A model generated the notes under the pieces. That model worked only from the letters and a program-made list of their open reading frames with translations, ran no database searches and had not been told where the DNA came from. This document shows, in pieces, positions 19,786 to 31,528 of a DNA stretch of 64,000 nt; position 1 is the first letter of the stretch; the number at the start of each line of letters is the position of its first letter. This DNA is from Costus lasius (lineage: Eukaryota; Streptophyta; Magnoliopsida; Zingiberales; Costaceae). The stretch spans positions 74,830,556 to 74,894,555 of the forward strand of contig CM050449.1 in the NCBI GenBank assembly GCA_027563935.2, in the 5' to 3' direction. The position numbers and the translations under genes were made by a program.

Positions 19786-21745
19786 TGTTGGTGTATATGC
19801 CCTAAGACCTAGTTTTGGTTCATTATGTACTACTTGACTTTGATATTTATATATCATTCTGGCATTGTCGTTATCTATGTTTGTTTACATCTGCGCATAT
19901 GTACTAACATGATAATGTCCCTGGAGACAGATTGGATCTGTGCTCGAACTATAGTCCCCAGTCGATGTACCTTAGTGGATATGGGACAGCTATGGTACTT
20001 GTGAGACTGGTATGTGGACTGGTTAGGCATGTGGTGCTAACGCAGACACATGAGTATATCATTGGAGGATATACTCGATAGACCCGCTGTGAGGCTATGA
20101 CTTGGTGTCATGAGTTATCCTCACAAGTGACAGGAGATGCATTGATCCCTTGACTTGAGGTCATTGATCATTCTATATGGTTAGGGACTTGCTTTGATAC
20201 AACCTAGCACCTCGCCGTAGTTGGGAGGTCATAACGGTTGTCATTGAGCATGTCACGACCCATATGAGAAGGTCAATGGACAGACAAAGGATTTGCCCCT
20301 TCCTTAGGGAAGTATGATATCCATGGAGCTCCTCTATGGATCTATGACTGAGAGTGTATGGCCATACCTAGGTGAGAACCTGTTTTAGTCATATCCATGT
20401 GATTGGGTGAAAACAAGTGGTGACACACTTGTCCAATCGGATATCAGTTCGACAAAGAGACTGTAATACATCTGTACCTAGTTGCGATGATGGGGATGTC
20501 GATGTCGATATCCATTCCAATGACCTAGGTAGCAGTGATGCACTGCTAGGTGCCACTCACTGCTTGTGGTGACCTTTGGTCAACACTGCCAGCGTCAGAG
20601 TAACCTACAGGGTCACACACCAAGACACTCGAGTTCTCGTATTGATCGGGAAGCCTTATGATTGAGTTATAGGATAACTCGGATCTATTTTGGAGATTTC
20701 ATTAGCGCCAATGGGCCTGATGAGATGGAAGAAACTTATTAAAGCCAACTTCTATTTTTTTGGCATATTGGCCGAATTAACCATGGTTAGCCTCATTTGA
20801 CCATGGGTTAAGTTGGATTGGATCCAATCGCTTGGTTAACATGACTAATGGTCTTTGGGCTAGTCCCATTGCTAAGTTGGGCTCACTAATAAGTTGTCAT
20901 GAAGAGAATAAGGGCTAGAAGGGTATAATGGAGACAAATCTTCTCCCCTAGGTGCCTATGGGCATAATGGGGAGAAGTGGCACAATTTGCTTCATAAGGA
21001 AGCAATTGGCGCCTCCCCCTTTATCCCTTATGGTATGAATGCCTCTATGGCATTGCTTGGGGCGCAAGGCAAGGCCTTGGCGCACAAGGAAAGGCGTGGG
21101 CACAAAAGGAATGGTTGAATGAAAATTATGGAAATGTCTTGGAGACTTTCCTTGCCTCAAACCTTCTCATCCTAGCCGCCCACTTGTCTTGATCCTAGCC
21201 TTTCACAAACCGCCTCTTGCCCTATAAAAGAGCACCTAGCCGCCCCCTCTCATAAGTGACAATTCCTTGGAGGCGTAATCAATAGAGAGGGGCGAAAGCT
21301 TGGAGGCTCTTGGTGCAACTTCTCTTCCTCCAACATCTAGCCACAAGCACAATTCTTCTTCTCCTCCTCTTGGCGCAAGAAGGACTTGGACTTGGCGACT
21401 ACTTCTCCTCTCCTTCTTCTTGGCGCATACACCTTGGAGGTAGAGCAGAGTTGAAGAGGGAGAACATAAGGCTTGAATCTTCTTCCCGAGGCTAGCACCA
21501 AGCGCGGAAGAAGAGAGCTCGAGGAGTCCGTGTGTGTGAGACTGCAGAGGGCGAACACGTGGGCGCCTATCTCAACATCAACATCTCTTTGCTCGCTTAA
21601 GGTACTTTCTATCACATCGTGTCGATCCCCTCACTTGATGATCCGCACTGGGTTTTTGGGACTGGCCTGTTTCGGGGACATTCTTCCGCTGTGCAATTTC
21701 TATGACTCTGAAAAAATTGTAAAATGTCCCTGGGGTTTCCCAACA
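19786..21745 (+). repeat. Family B' 3' LTR, plus strand
   Basis: About 1960 bp, TGTTGGTGTATATGCCC...GGTTTCCCAACA, split from its own pol and polypurine tract only by A1. It shares its end sequence and internal TATA region with the reverse B LTR at 23057-34250, and about half of its length with the C LTR. Confidence 0.9.
21222..21232 (+). promoter_or_regulatory. TATA box in B' LTR
   Basis: CCTATAAAAGA, a good match to a plant TATA box, about 525 bp before the LTR end. The reverse B LTR has TTATAAAG at the equivalent place (about 23601-23608, read on the minus strand), while the related C LTR has CCTATTAATAGG instead (32539-32550). Confidence 0.6.
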
Positions 21746-23046
21746 AAGTCCATTCCTAGCCGTTATGCCCAGGGCCAACGAGTTTCCTTGCGAAGGCACG
21801 CCCAGGTTAAAACTGGACTGGGGAAACCATTGCCACCACGCATTTTCTAAAGATAAGTGGGTGTGTCCCACGAGGGTGGAAAACAATTCACAACTCCACT
21901 GATCGATAGCTTAGTGAGGGCTACGCGTTAGAAGGCTACCAGACTTGATATTTTAATTGAGGGTTTTTGTTTAAGGTCTCATCATCTCAGTTTTATCTTA
22001 TGTCTGTCATTACAGGCATGCAATCCTATAGTGATAACATAACGGTAAAACATTTCAGGCATGCTTCTGCAGATAATAATAAAAGCAGTAAAGGATGATG
22101 TGATCATATCCTATACAAGACATTGAACCAATCCATGCCATGAAAGAGGTTCAACTCTTGTCCTAGAACTCAAGCCCCAAAAACTAGACCTAGCCTAGCC
22201 GACCTCTAGCTTGAACTTCAAGGTTGGCTCCAAGGTCCTTCTCTCATGGTTTAGCTCTCAAACCCTAGAGGTACACTTTAAAAGTTCCCCATAGGTTTGG
22301 CCAATGCCATGGTCTTCCTCCAAGGAAGGTGCGCCACCATGCAAGGGGCCAAGATAGCTAGCTCTCAAACCAAAAGAGGTTTGGCCAAGCCTTCTTGCGC
22401 CACCAAGCAACCAAGCACCAACTTGCATGCGCCACCTTGCATGATTGCGCCATCAAGCAAGATGCTAGCATCAAGGTCCAAGAAGGATGCACCCACCCCT
22501 TAATCTTCATCTTAATTTTTACAAAAATAATGAAAAAGATGGCACGCAGGCCGCACATGGATACATCACAGGCATGCAAAAGGGGCTTGATTCATGATCA
22601 CAACATTATGCACAATCAAGGTATTTACACATGCAATTCTACATACTCATGACAACAAAAAATCTGAAATTTTACTTTTTCATAAACTAGTCTCTTTTTC
22701 TCATCTTCTTCTCACAAATCCTTTGGTTATTTGCGATTAACTTTTCATGATGATTTCAGAGATCCTTTCGGCTGGCAATTTTGTCAGATCAAGGGACCCG
22801 GCCAGTCCGAAGACACAATGCCCGTCCTACTTGACAAAATCACGTGCGCCTTTGATCTTTAAATCAAGCAAGAAAAATAACCCAAAAATCCAAAAGAGAT
22901 TGAAAAGATGATAGAAACAAGAAACCTTAATTTTTCTACTTTTAGAAAAATCGTTTGCCATGCATCATGCTATTAATGAAAATAGAGATATGGCATGTGA
23001 GCATGAAAGAAAAGCATAAAACATCGTTCGAGTCTTGCAAGTCGCT
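21746..23046 (-). other. Leader of a truncated minus-strand B element
   Basis: No gag-pol is recognisable. Read right to left it starts at a primer binding site (23045-23056) and so is the untranslated leader of a minus-strand B element whose 5' LTR begins at 23057. The left end abuts the 3' terminus of the plus-strand B' LTR, so leader and coding region are truncated somewhere between about 21746 and 21950. Which bases at the left belong to which element is unclear. Open frames of 60-125 aa here have no recognisable homology. Confidence 0.55.
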
Positions 23047-23056
23047 CTGATACCAC
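23045..23056 (-). other. Primer binding site of minus-strand B element
   Basis: CTCTGATACCAC, the reverse of GTGGTATCAGAG, immediately inside the LTR end TGTTGGG. It matches initiator tRNA-Met and proves that the adjoining LTR is a 5' LTR and not a solo LTR. Confidence 0.9.
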
Positions 23057-24915
23057 TGTTGGGAAACCCCGGGGATATTTTTACAATTTTCAGAGATAGA
23101 GATTACAAAATACATTGCACAGCGGAAGTAATATCCCCGAAACAGGCCGGTCCCAAAAACCCAGTGAAGATCGCAAGCAAGAGAGTCGACATGATGAGTT
23201 AGAAAATACCTTAGAGCAAGATGAGGTCGATGTCGTGATAGGCGCCCAAGCGTGCACCCTCTGCAGTCTCACACACACGGATGCCTTGAGTCCTCTTCTT
23301 CCAAGCCCGGTGCTAGCCTCGGGAAGAAGATCCAAGCCTTGTGCTCCTTCTTCAAAATATGCGCCACCTCCAAGGTAGATGCGCCAAAGATGAAGAAGGA
23401 TGAGGGAGAGGGAAACCGCCAAGCACCAAGTTCCTTGCGTCAAGAGAGAAGGAAGAGGCTTGCGGCTAGGGTTTGGAAGGAAGAAGAAGATGCGCCACTT
23501 CTTGGTGTTGTCGCCCTTCAAGCCCTTGCTTTTACCCCTCCTCTTGTTGTCACGCCTCCAAGGAATATGCATCAACACAAGAGGGGGCGGCTAGGGTCAC
23601 TTATAAAGAGCTAGAGGCGGTTAGGGCAAGGGTTGAGATCATAACAAGTGTATGGCTTGGATGAGAAGGTTTGAGGTAAGGAAAGTCTCCAAGACTTTAC
23701 CATAAACCTCATTCAACCTTTCCATAAGCTACCAAGCCTTGCGCCCCAAGCAATGCCTTAATGCATTCACACTATCAATGGGAGAGGGCTAGGCGCATAA
23801 AGCTTCCTTAATGAAGCAAATTTGCCATCCAAACCCCATTATGCCTCTTAGGCGCCAATGGGCTTGGCTTCCTCCCCATTATACCCTTTTAGCCTATTGC
23901 CTCTTCATGACAACTTGTTATTGGGCCTCATTGGATAATGAGCTAGCCCAAACTTCATTATATGGCTTGATTAAGCACTTGGATCCAATCCAATGCAACC
24001 CTAATCCAAATTGTGAACAACCATGGTCAATTTCGGGTCAACCTGCCATAAATGGAGTTTGGCTCCAATAACATCCTTCCATCTCATCAGGCCCATTGGC
24101 GCTGGTGAAATCTCCAAAATAGATCCGAGTTATCCAATAACTCGATCATAAGGCTTCCCGATCAATATGAGAACTCGAGTATCAAGGTGTGCGACCTTGT
24201 AGGTCCCTCTGATGTTGGCAATGCTAACCAAATGTCACCACAAGCAGTGAGTGGCACCTAGCAGTGCATCACTGCTACCCAAGTCATCGGAATGGATATC
24301 GACATCGACATCCCCATCATTGCAACAAGGTATAGATGCATTACAGTCTCTTTGTCGAACTGATATCCGATTGGACAAGTGTGTCACCACTTGTTTTCAC
24401 CCAATCACATGGTTATGACTAAATCAGGTTCTCACCTGGGTATGGCCATACACTTTCAGTCATAGAACCATAGAGGAGCTCCATGGATATCATACTTCCC
24501 TTAGGAAGGGGCAAATCCTATGTCTGTCCATTGACCTTCTCATATGGGTCGTGACATGCTCAATGAAAACCATTATTTCCTCCCAACTACGGCGAGGTGT
24601 TAGGTTGTATCAAAGCAAGTCCCTAACCATATAGAATGGTCAATGACCTCAAGTCAAGGAATCAATGCATCTCCTGTCACTTGTGAGGATAACTCATGAC
24701 ACCAAGTCATAGCCTCACAGCGGGTCAGTCCAGTATATCCAACACTGATATACCCATATGTCTGCGTTAGCATCTCGTGCCTAACCGGCCCATATACCAG
24801 TCTCACAAGTACCAGAGCTGTCCCATATCCACTCAGGTACATCGACTGGGGACAATCATTTGAGCACAGATCCAATCTGTCTCCATGGACATTATCATGT
24901 AAGTACACAATCGCA
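23057..24915 (-). repeat. Family B 5' LTR, minus strand, main part
   Basis: 1859 bp of a 1968-bp B LTR in reverse orientation, from TGTTGGGAAACCCC to the insertion site of a solo A LTR. The last 109 bp lie at 34142-34250. The last five bases, TCGCA (24911-24915), are the left TSD of the A LTR. Confidence 0.9.
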
Positions 24916-25616
24916 TGTTGGGGTATGCCCTTAAGGCTAATGTTTGAGGCCTTGGGATTATTTCAGTATCATGTATAAACTCTATGTTTATAAAGGCAAT
25001 GGTTGTTATTCAGGTTGTTACATCATCTGCTGCAATATGTATACTTCTGAATAATGTCTCAATGCTGTTCAGCTTGGCTGACATGCAGTTTTGTCCTTAG
25101 TCGAGATATCTTGGTGAACATGAGACAGCCTTGATATGATTGAGACTAATATGTGTTCTAATCTTATAGGATGCTTCGAGCATGGAATAAGATGTAGACT
25201 CATGGGTACATTGGATGTACTGGACAGACCCTACTTAGGATATTCAATTGCTTGTCACAATGTGAATAATCCTTATATGCAAACAAGTGGCATATTTCCT
25301 CTGACTTGAGATCACTTGTGTTTCTAAATGATGATTGGCATTGTTTTGAGGTAGTTCAATATCATTTGAAACATAATGGTTATAGACTATCTTGGATAAT
25401 GAGCATGAGTCATGTTAGGGCACTAGTGATAGATATAGGATTGCCGTCTCCTTGATTGGAGTGTAATGTTCTATTGGGGCCCCCTCGATGAGATGATTGA
25501 GAAAGTGTATGGCCATACCCAGATGACTATGTTTCATCTGATCTAATCATTCTCATCATATTGGAATTACAAGCTTGACACGCTTGTCCAATAAGAACAT
25601 CCAGTGGCAAAGGAAA
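24916..25616 (+). repeat. Solo A LTR, left part
   Basis: First 701 bp of an A LTR (TGTTGGGGTATGCCC...GGCAAAGGAAA), interrupted by a C LTR and resumed at 33156. The TSD is TCGCA at 24911-24915 and TTGCA at 34137-34141, one transition apart at a CpG. No internal region is present, so it is a solo LTR of 1682 bp in total. Confidence 0.9.
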
Positions 25617-26226
25617 TGTTGGTGTAATATGCCCTAAAGACCAATGTATGGACATGGTCAGGCATTGTTTGAATGTACTTTGATAGAACTATTACTTTTT
25701 ATATAGGCATGGTCGTTATTATGCAGACTTCTCTACCTGCGTTGATGTATTGAGTTGCATAAATAATGTCCCAGGAGTTTGGATTGGATCCATTCTCATA
25801 AGCTATCCCCAGACAAGGTACCTTAGCAGATATGGGACAGCTTTGGTACATGTGAGACTGGTGTATGGGCTGGTTAGGTGCGGGGCACAGTAACGCAGAC
25901 ATACAGGTGCATTGGATGCACTGGAGTGATCCACCGTGAGGATTGACTTGTCTAGTCAACGAGTCAATCTCACATGCAAGAGGTTTGCATTGATCCTTAG
26001 ACTTGAGGTATTCATGTCTAGATTTGATGATGGGTATGCTTTGATACAGTCTTACGTCTCTCCGTAATTGGGGGACTAAAACGACTGTCATTGGGCATGT
26101 CATAAGTCATATAGAGACATGGATGACCAATAGTAGGATTTGCCCCTTCCTTCCGAGGAAGCATGATATCCACCTCGGGGCGCCCCACCTTATTGGTGCA
26201 TGACAGGAGAGTGTGGCCACACTTGT
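25617..26226 (+). repeat. Solo C LTR, left part
   Basis: First 610 bp of a copia-type LTR starting TGTTGGTGTAATATGCCC, inserted in the A LTR with TSD GGAAA (25612-25616 and 33151-33155). It is interrupted by element D at 26227 and resumes at 31529. Total LTR length is about 2232 bp. No internal region is present. Confidence 0.9.
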
Positions 26227-27979
26227 TGATGCGGACAGGAACCACAAGCCACGAAGATACAAGTGGAGCCTAAAGGTGCCATAGACAAAGACTCGTGAGG
26301 TCACAAATAAGCTAGCAAGACTCACTCCAAATGCTAGCTCAAAATAATGAAAAGAATAGCTTCAACTACTCCAAGTTATGGTCAAAACACATTACAAATA
26401 AGAAGTTGCTGCATAACAATCCCACAACCGAGACCTGCATCCAGCACAAGGGAAAGCAAAGGATTTAATCTAATCTTGGATCTCATCCAACGGCCAACAC
26501 TCATCGAGGGGAAAATCTTCTCCAGCCAAGCATCAAATGCCCAACAACGTGTGGACCCATGAAGGAAACACCAACGTTGCAGCTATCCTCGCTCAGCGCA
26601 CAATCAAACAAGGAAACTCCCCAACGTCTTTCTACTGCAACCAAAGAAGGAAGGAGCAACGTCTCTCTCGCCAGCAACGTCTCAAGCGCAACGTCTCCCT
26701 GCAAACTTTTCTCCTATATGTATCAAAGATTGAACTTGTAAAACGCAGATTTGTTGAATGGAAATGGTTTTCGTTTTCAATCGGATGTCTCCGATCTTCT
26801 TCTCCTCTGAGGCGCTTGTGTCGCCTATCCTTCCCCTCACCTCCTTCTAGGGCCGAGCCCTCCCTCTTCCCTTCTTCTCTACAAGCTTCTTCCTCCGAAA
26901 CCTACGCTCCCAGCCAACCAGTTACGTGTTCACAAGAATTCCAGAAGTTCGCGACCTTGCCGCCGACGATCCACCGGCCGGATCTCCACAAGACTTCGGC
27001 CACCACTCCCCCTCCCCAAGACAAAGTCACAGCCACCGTCATCCATCCATCCGACTCTCCGATCACCGGAATCGAACTTCCGTTCGAATCCCCTGCTCTC
27101 GCCAGCCTTCCGTCCCCACTTCCGCCTTTCATCGTCGTCCGCCTCCGACTGGCCACCATCCGCATCCAAACTCCGCCCACGACGTATCAACAACCCCAAC
27201 AACCTCCAGTTATAGCAGGTTTGGATTTGGTCCATCACCGGACGTCCGGCGACGCCCCCTGTTCTGTCCGCGCGCTTCCCCTGTTCTGCTGAGCAGCGCA
27301 TCTCCGCCTTTCGACGCTGTCCTCCTCCGACCAGCCACCGTCCATCTCAAAACTCCGGCCACCCCTCCAACACCTTCACAAGGACTTCCAGTTGCAGCAG
27401 GTCCGGCGATCGTGCACCACCGGACGAGCACCGACGATCCCAGCCTTCTTGCGCAACTTCCCCTGTTTCTGAATCCATTGCGTGCTGCATTTTGTTTTGG
27501 TCAAAATAATAATCTGACTAAGCCTTTTCTTGCAGATATCTTAAGCAATCGGCTCAACAAAGGTCTTCAACTTTGGCACGTCCAGAAAGAACTAGTTTAG
27601 GTCTTCCTCTCAGAATAGTCGGTTCCATTGAAGGCTTGGCAGATCAACTTGGGAAGTATAGCAAAATATCATGACTGATAAGATTCTGCACTGTTCTTTA
27701 TTTGGCCTATTATTGCAAACATTATAAATTGTTGACAACTCTTCTTCATCTATTTTTCATGTCATTCAAAAGAACTAGTGTGTTCTACTTGCTGGTATAA
27801 TCAGTTCGAGTTTTGAGCATATGGATTTTTCTACAGGGTATAGCAATTTTCCTAAATGACTATTTTATTGCCCTGGATTTCTGGTTATTTTTCTGAATTT
27901 TGATTTTTCTGAAATTAAAAATATAAAAAAAAAATAGTTTTAATAAGTAGAATAACTCCCACGCTTCCCCCCTACATCA
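26227..27979 (+). repeat. D 5' LTR
   Basis: 1753 bp, TGATGCGGACAGG...CCCCTACATCA. The middle (about 26830-27480) is GC-rich and made of roughly 180-bp diverged tandem units, then the sequence becomes AT-rich. The long open frames in it (26537-27292, 26926-27600) follow from the GC-rich repeat and are not called as genes. Confidence 0.95.
26940..27480 (+). repeat. Diverged ~180-bp tandem units in D LTR
   Basis: Units at 27121-27302 and 27303-27480 start TCCGCCTTTC and align throughout, 182 bp apart. A third, weaker unit is at about 26940-27120 (compare AAGACTTCGGCCACCACTCC with AAAACTCCGGCCACCCCTCC). Translated in their respective frames the two clear units give similar peptides (both include VHHRTS). 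The same array is in the 3' LTR at about 30484-31024. Confidence 0.75.
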
Positions 27980-27982
27980 GTT

Positions 27983-27994
27983 TGGTATCAGAGC
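27983..27994 (+). other. D primer binding site (tRNA-Met)
   Basis: TGGTATCAGAGC, three bases after the LTR end. It is a full match to the plant initiator tRNA-Met site. Confidence 0.92.
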
Positions 27995-28352
27995 ATAGTT
28001 CGTGGGCAACTCTTGTCTGCCTACACGATCCTTGCTTTGTTCTTTGCATAAAAAAAAAAAAAAACAAAAAAATTGTTAGTTCTTGATTTCATGTTTTATT
28101 GCTTATTGCTTTTGCATGTTTTGCTAATTACTTGCATTTAAAAAAAAAAAAAAAAAAAAAATCCTTCATGTTTCTTTATATTTAGTTTGCATACTTTTGT
28201 TATTTGATAAAAAAAAAAAAATTATTATGTGCTTATTGTTTGGATGCTAGTTTGTTTATTCTGAGATAAATTTTATCATACTAGCTGAAATCATTTTCGA
28301 CATCTTAGGGAGATCTATTTTCAAAGGACTATATTGTGTTTTCAAATATTCC
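27995..28352 (+). other. D leader with A-rich runs
   Basis: Short leader with three long A tracts (near 28050, 28139-28161 and 28209-28220) in otherwise T-rich sequence. No gene is present. Confidence 0.8.
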
Positions 28353-29828
28353 ATGGCCACTAGACTCCAACCCCCTACCTTTAGCGGGTCTCTTAACCCT
28401 AAGGATTTTAATGACTGGACAACAAAACTTGAGCATTACTTCTATTTTACTGCCATGCCTGAACATTGCAAAGTTAGGTTTACCAAGTTACTTTTACAAA
28501 AATCTGCTAGATATTACTGGACCATTGTTGAACAAACCTTGGAAAGAGACAATCTGCTACCCATTGAGAGATGGGATGACATGCTTCATAAACTCAGAGA
28601 AAAATATGATCCTTCCTCTCTCCCTGAAAGATTTCTTACACAAAAGAACATGACTGTAGCTGAATACATTCTAAAGTTTAAGACCCTCAACCATAGGAGT
28701 AGAGCTAGAGAACATCCTTGGGTTGTGCGTAACAGGTTTATAGATGGTCTTAACTTTGAGATTAAAAGAGGTCTCACCTACTACCCCATACACACAATAG
28801 AAGAAGCTTTCCAAATAGCTAGTATGGTAGAACAACATATTAAGGCAACAGATAGGAAAGGACTTGACCAACCTAGAACACAAAGCCAACCACTCCAACA
28901 AAAACTTGTTCAAACCTCAGAGTCTACCTTAGGAACTAAAACGAGTCAAGAAGAGACATGTGAAACTCAAGAGGCAAACCATGAGGTAGAACCCATACCT
29001 CAACCTTCACTTTTAGGGCCCATACCCATAGGTCCTCAACTTGAGTCTAGCAATCTAGCTAAAGAACCCATAGTTGACTTGTCTGAGAGTCAAACTACCC
29101 CTGAGTTGCCCACTGTAGGCTTGTCTCAACCTAAGTGTCAAATAGAGCCATTACCTTCAATTTTAGGGCCCATACCCACAGGTTCTCAACTTGACCTTAG
29201 CACTACCTCTAGCAAACCTAAAGATGACTTGCCTAAAAATCCAGTTGAACCCAAACCCATAGGTCTTCTTGAACCTCACATGGAACCTAAGTTAGATCCT
29301 TTTGAGCTTGACCTGGATCCTAATCCTCAACCTTTAGGTCAACCCCTAAACTTAGAAAATCTCTTCCAGGACCCTATGATCCTTGAATCTTGTCTTTTAG
29401 GTCCTTCTACCCACACCCTTAAGCCACCTTTGAAATCAACAAAACATAATGAACTCAAACATACTTTGCACCCTGCTCTTATTGAAGTTGAGTATATTGA
29501 TTTCATCATTCCTTGTTCTTTTCAAAGTGTTGTGATTTTCTATGACAAATTTACTAATGAGTACGGCCGAGAAAGGGAATTCAATGCAGGTACCATTGAT
29601 ATGCAACTTGGACCGTGGACAAAGAGCAACAAGACAATATGCTGTGATGCTGACAACAATTTGAAGATTCAAATCCTGGAGGAACAATTAGCTCTTGCCT
29701 CTCCAAAACTTCTACACCACCGCCGCAATAACCATTCTTCGGAGAAGAATTTTTTTTCACCCGGGGAGAATGATGCGGACAGGAACCACAAGCCACGAAG
29801 ATACAAGTGGAGCCTAAAGGTGCCATAG
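28353..29828 (+). CDS. gag: Gag-like protein of element D
   Basis: 491 aa, starting MATRLQPPTFSGSLNPKDF. Residues about 15-170 look like a retrotransposon gag/capsid domain (RYYWTIVEQTL, WDDMLHKLREKYDP, FKTLNHRSR, FIDGLNFEIKRGL). Residues about 175-380 are proline-rich with an imperfect internal repeat (LLGPIPIGPQLE and ILGPIPTGSQLD). No CCHC zinc knuckle, protease, RT or integrase motif follows. The frame stays open through the polypurine tract and ends at TAG (29826-29828), 58 bp inside the 3' LTR, so the LTR supplies the last ~19 residues and the stop. It would form particle protein; without pol, copying requires another element. Confidence 0.8.
   Translation: MATRLQPPTFSGSLNPKDFNDWTTKLEHYFYFTAMPEHCKVRFTKLLLQKSARYYWTIVEQTLERDNLLPIERWDDMLHKLREKYDPSSLPERFLTQKNMTVAEYILKFKTLNHRSRAREHPWVVRNRFIDGLNFEIKRGLTYYPIHTIEEAFQIASMVEQHIKATDRKGLDQPRTQSQPLQQKLVQTSESTLGTKTSQEETCETQEANHEVEPIPQPSLLGPIPIGPQLESSNLAKEPIVDLSESQTTPELPTVGLSQPKCQIEPLPSILGPIPTGSQLDLSTTSSKPKDDLPKNPVEPKPIGLLEPHMEPKLDPFELDLDPNPQPLGQPLNLENLFQDPMILESCLLGPSTHTLKPPLKSTKHNELKHTLHPALIEVEYIDFIIPCSFQSVVIFYDKFTNEYGREREFNAGTIDMQLGPWTKSNKTICCDADNNLKIQILEEQLALASPKLLHHRRNNHSSEKNFFSPGENDADRNHKPRRYKWSLKVP
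29763..29770 (+). other. D polypurine tract
   Basis: GGGGAGAA directly before the 3' LTR; plus-strand priming site. It lies inside the gag reading frame. Confidence 0.8.
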
Positions 29829-31523
29829 ACAAAGACTCGTGAGGTCACAAATAAGCTAGCAAGACTCACTCCAAATGCTAGCTCAAAATAATGAAAAGAA
29901 TAGCTTCAACTACTCCAAGTTATGGTCAAAACACATTACAAATATGAAGTTGCTGCATAACAATCCCACAACCGAGACCTGCATCCAGCACAAGGGAAAG
30001 CAAAGGATTTAATCTAATCTTGGATCTCATCCAACGGCCAACACTCATCGAGGGGAAAATCTTCTCCAGCCAAGCATCAAATGCCCAACAACGTGTGGAC
30101 CCATGAAGGAAACACCAACGTTGCAGCTATCCTCGCTCAGCGCACAATCAAACAAGGAAACTCCCCAACGTCTTTCTACTGCAACCAAAGAAGGAAGGAG
30201 CAACGTCTCTCTCGCCAGCAACGTCTCAAGCGCAACGTCTCCCTGCAAACTTTTCTCCTATATGTATCAAAGATTGAACTTGTAAAACGCAGATTTGTTG
30301 AATGGAAATGGTTTTCGTTTTCAATCGGATGTCTCCGATCTTCTTCTCCTCTGAGGCGCTTGTGTCGCCTATCCTTCCCCTCACCTCCTTCTAGGGCCGA
30401 GCCCTCCCTCTTCCCTTCTTCTCTACAAGCTTCTTCCTCCGAAACCTACGCTCCCAGCCAACCAGTTACGTGTTCACAAGAATTCCAGAAGTTCGTGACC
30501 TTGCCGCCGACGATCCACCGGCCGGATCTCCACAAGACTTCGGCCACCACTCCCCCTCCCCAAGACGAAGTCACAGCCACCGTCATCCATCCATCCGACT
30601 CTCCGATCACCGGAATCGAACTTCCGTTCGAATCCCCTGCTCTCGCCAGCCTTCCGTCCCCACTTCCGCCTTTCATCGTCGTCCGCCTCCGACCGGCCAC
30701 CATCCGCATCCAAACTCTGCCCACGATGTATCAACAACCCCAACAACCTCCAGTTATAGCAGGTTTGGATTTGGTCCATCACCGGACGTCCGGCGACGCC
30801 CCCTGTTATGTCCGCGCGCTTCCCCTGTTCTGCTAAGCAGCGCATCTCCGCCTTTCGACGCTGTCCTCCTCCGACCAGCCACCGTCCGTCTCAAAACTCC
30901 GGCCACCCCTCCAACACCTTCACAAGGACTTCCAGTTGCAGCAGGTCCGGCGATCGTGCACCACCGGACGAGCGCCGACGATCCCAGCCTTCTTGCGCAA
31001 CTTCCCCTGTTTCTGAATCCATTGCGTGCTGCATTTTGTTTTGGTCAAAATAATAATTTGACTAAGCCTTTTCTTGCAGATATCTTAAGCAATCGGCTCA
31101 ACAAAGGTCTTCAACTTTGGCACGTCCAGAAAGAACTAGTTTAGGTCTTCCTCTCAGAATAGTCGGTTCCATTGAAGGCTTGGCAGATCAACTTGGGAAG
31201 TATAGCAAAATATCATGACTGATAAGATTCTGCACTGTTCTTTATTTGGCCTATTATTGCAAACATTATAAATTGTTGACAACTCTTCTTCATCTATTTT
31301 TCATGTCATTCAAAAGAACTAGTGTGTTCTACTTGCTGGTATAATCAGTTCGAGTTTTGAGCATATGGATTTTTCTACAGGGTATAGCAATTTTCCTAAA
31401 TGACTATTTTATTGCCCTGGATTTCTGGTTATTTTTCTGAATTTTGATTTTTCTGAAATTAAAAATATAAAAAAAAAATAGTTTTAATAAGTAGAATAAC
31501 TCCCACGCTTCCCCCCTACATCA
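29771..31523 (+). repeat. D 3' LTR
   Basis: 1753 bp, same length as the 5' LTR. Substitutions noticed relative to it include GCGACC/GTGACC, GACAAAG/GACGAAG, CTGTTCTG/CTGTTATG and CTGCTGAG/CTGCTAAG, most of them transitions. It is followed by the TSD CTTGT. Confidence 0.95.
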
Positions 31524-31528
31524 CTTGT

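Larger units (their letters stand above)
26227..31523 (+). mobile_element. D: non-autonomous gag-only LTR element
   Basis: Complete 5297-bp element with two 1753-bp LTRs (26227-27979 and 29771-31523), tRNA-Met primer binding site, a 1.8-kb internal region with one gag frame and no protease, RT, RNase H or integrase, a polypurine tract and a perfect TSD CTTGT (26222-26226, 31524-31528). By eye the LTRs differ at about ten positions (about 0.6%), so D is young but older than A1. This matches the published class of terminal-repeat elements with a GAG domain (TR-GAG). The size, termini (TGATG...CTACATCA) and gag type suggest a gypsy partner supplying pol; that is inference. Confidence 0.93.

Noticed and set aside
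21946..23664. Open frames of 60-162 aa around the B LTR and leader that could be host genes
   Set aside because: Positions match repeat sequence seen in the other B LTR, and the frames shift between copies.
26537..27600. Proline-rich open frames of 224-251 aa in both D LTRs
   Set aside because: They lie in GC-rich tandem repeats, are open in several frames and on both strands at once, and have no recognised domain. They repeat in the two LTRs only because the LTRs are copies.
28049..28220. Long A runs as a possible poly(A) tail of a LINE or processed gene
   Set aside because: They lie inside the D leader between primer site and gag, without TSD or LINE/SINE sequence upstream.
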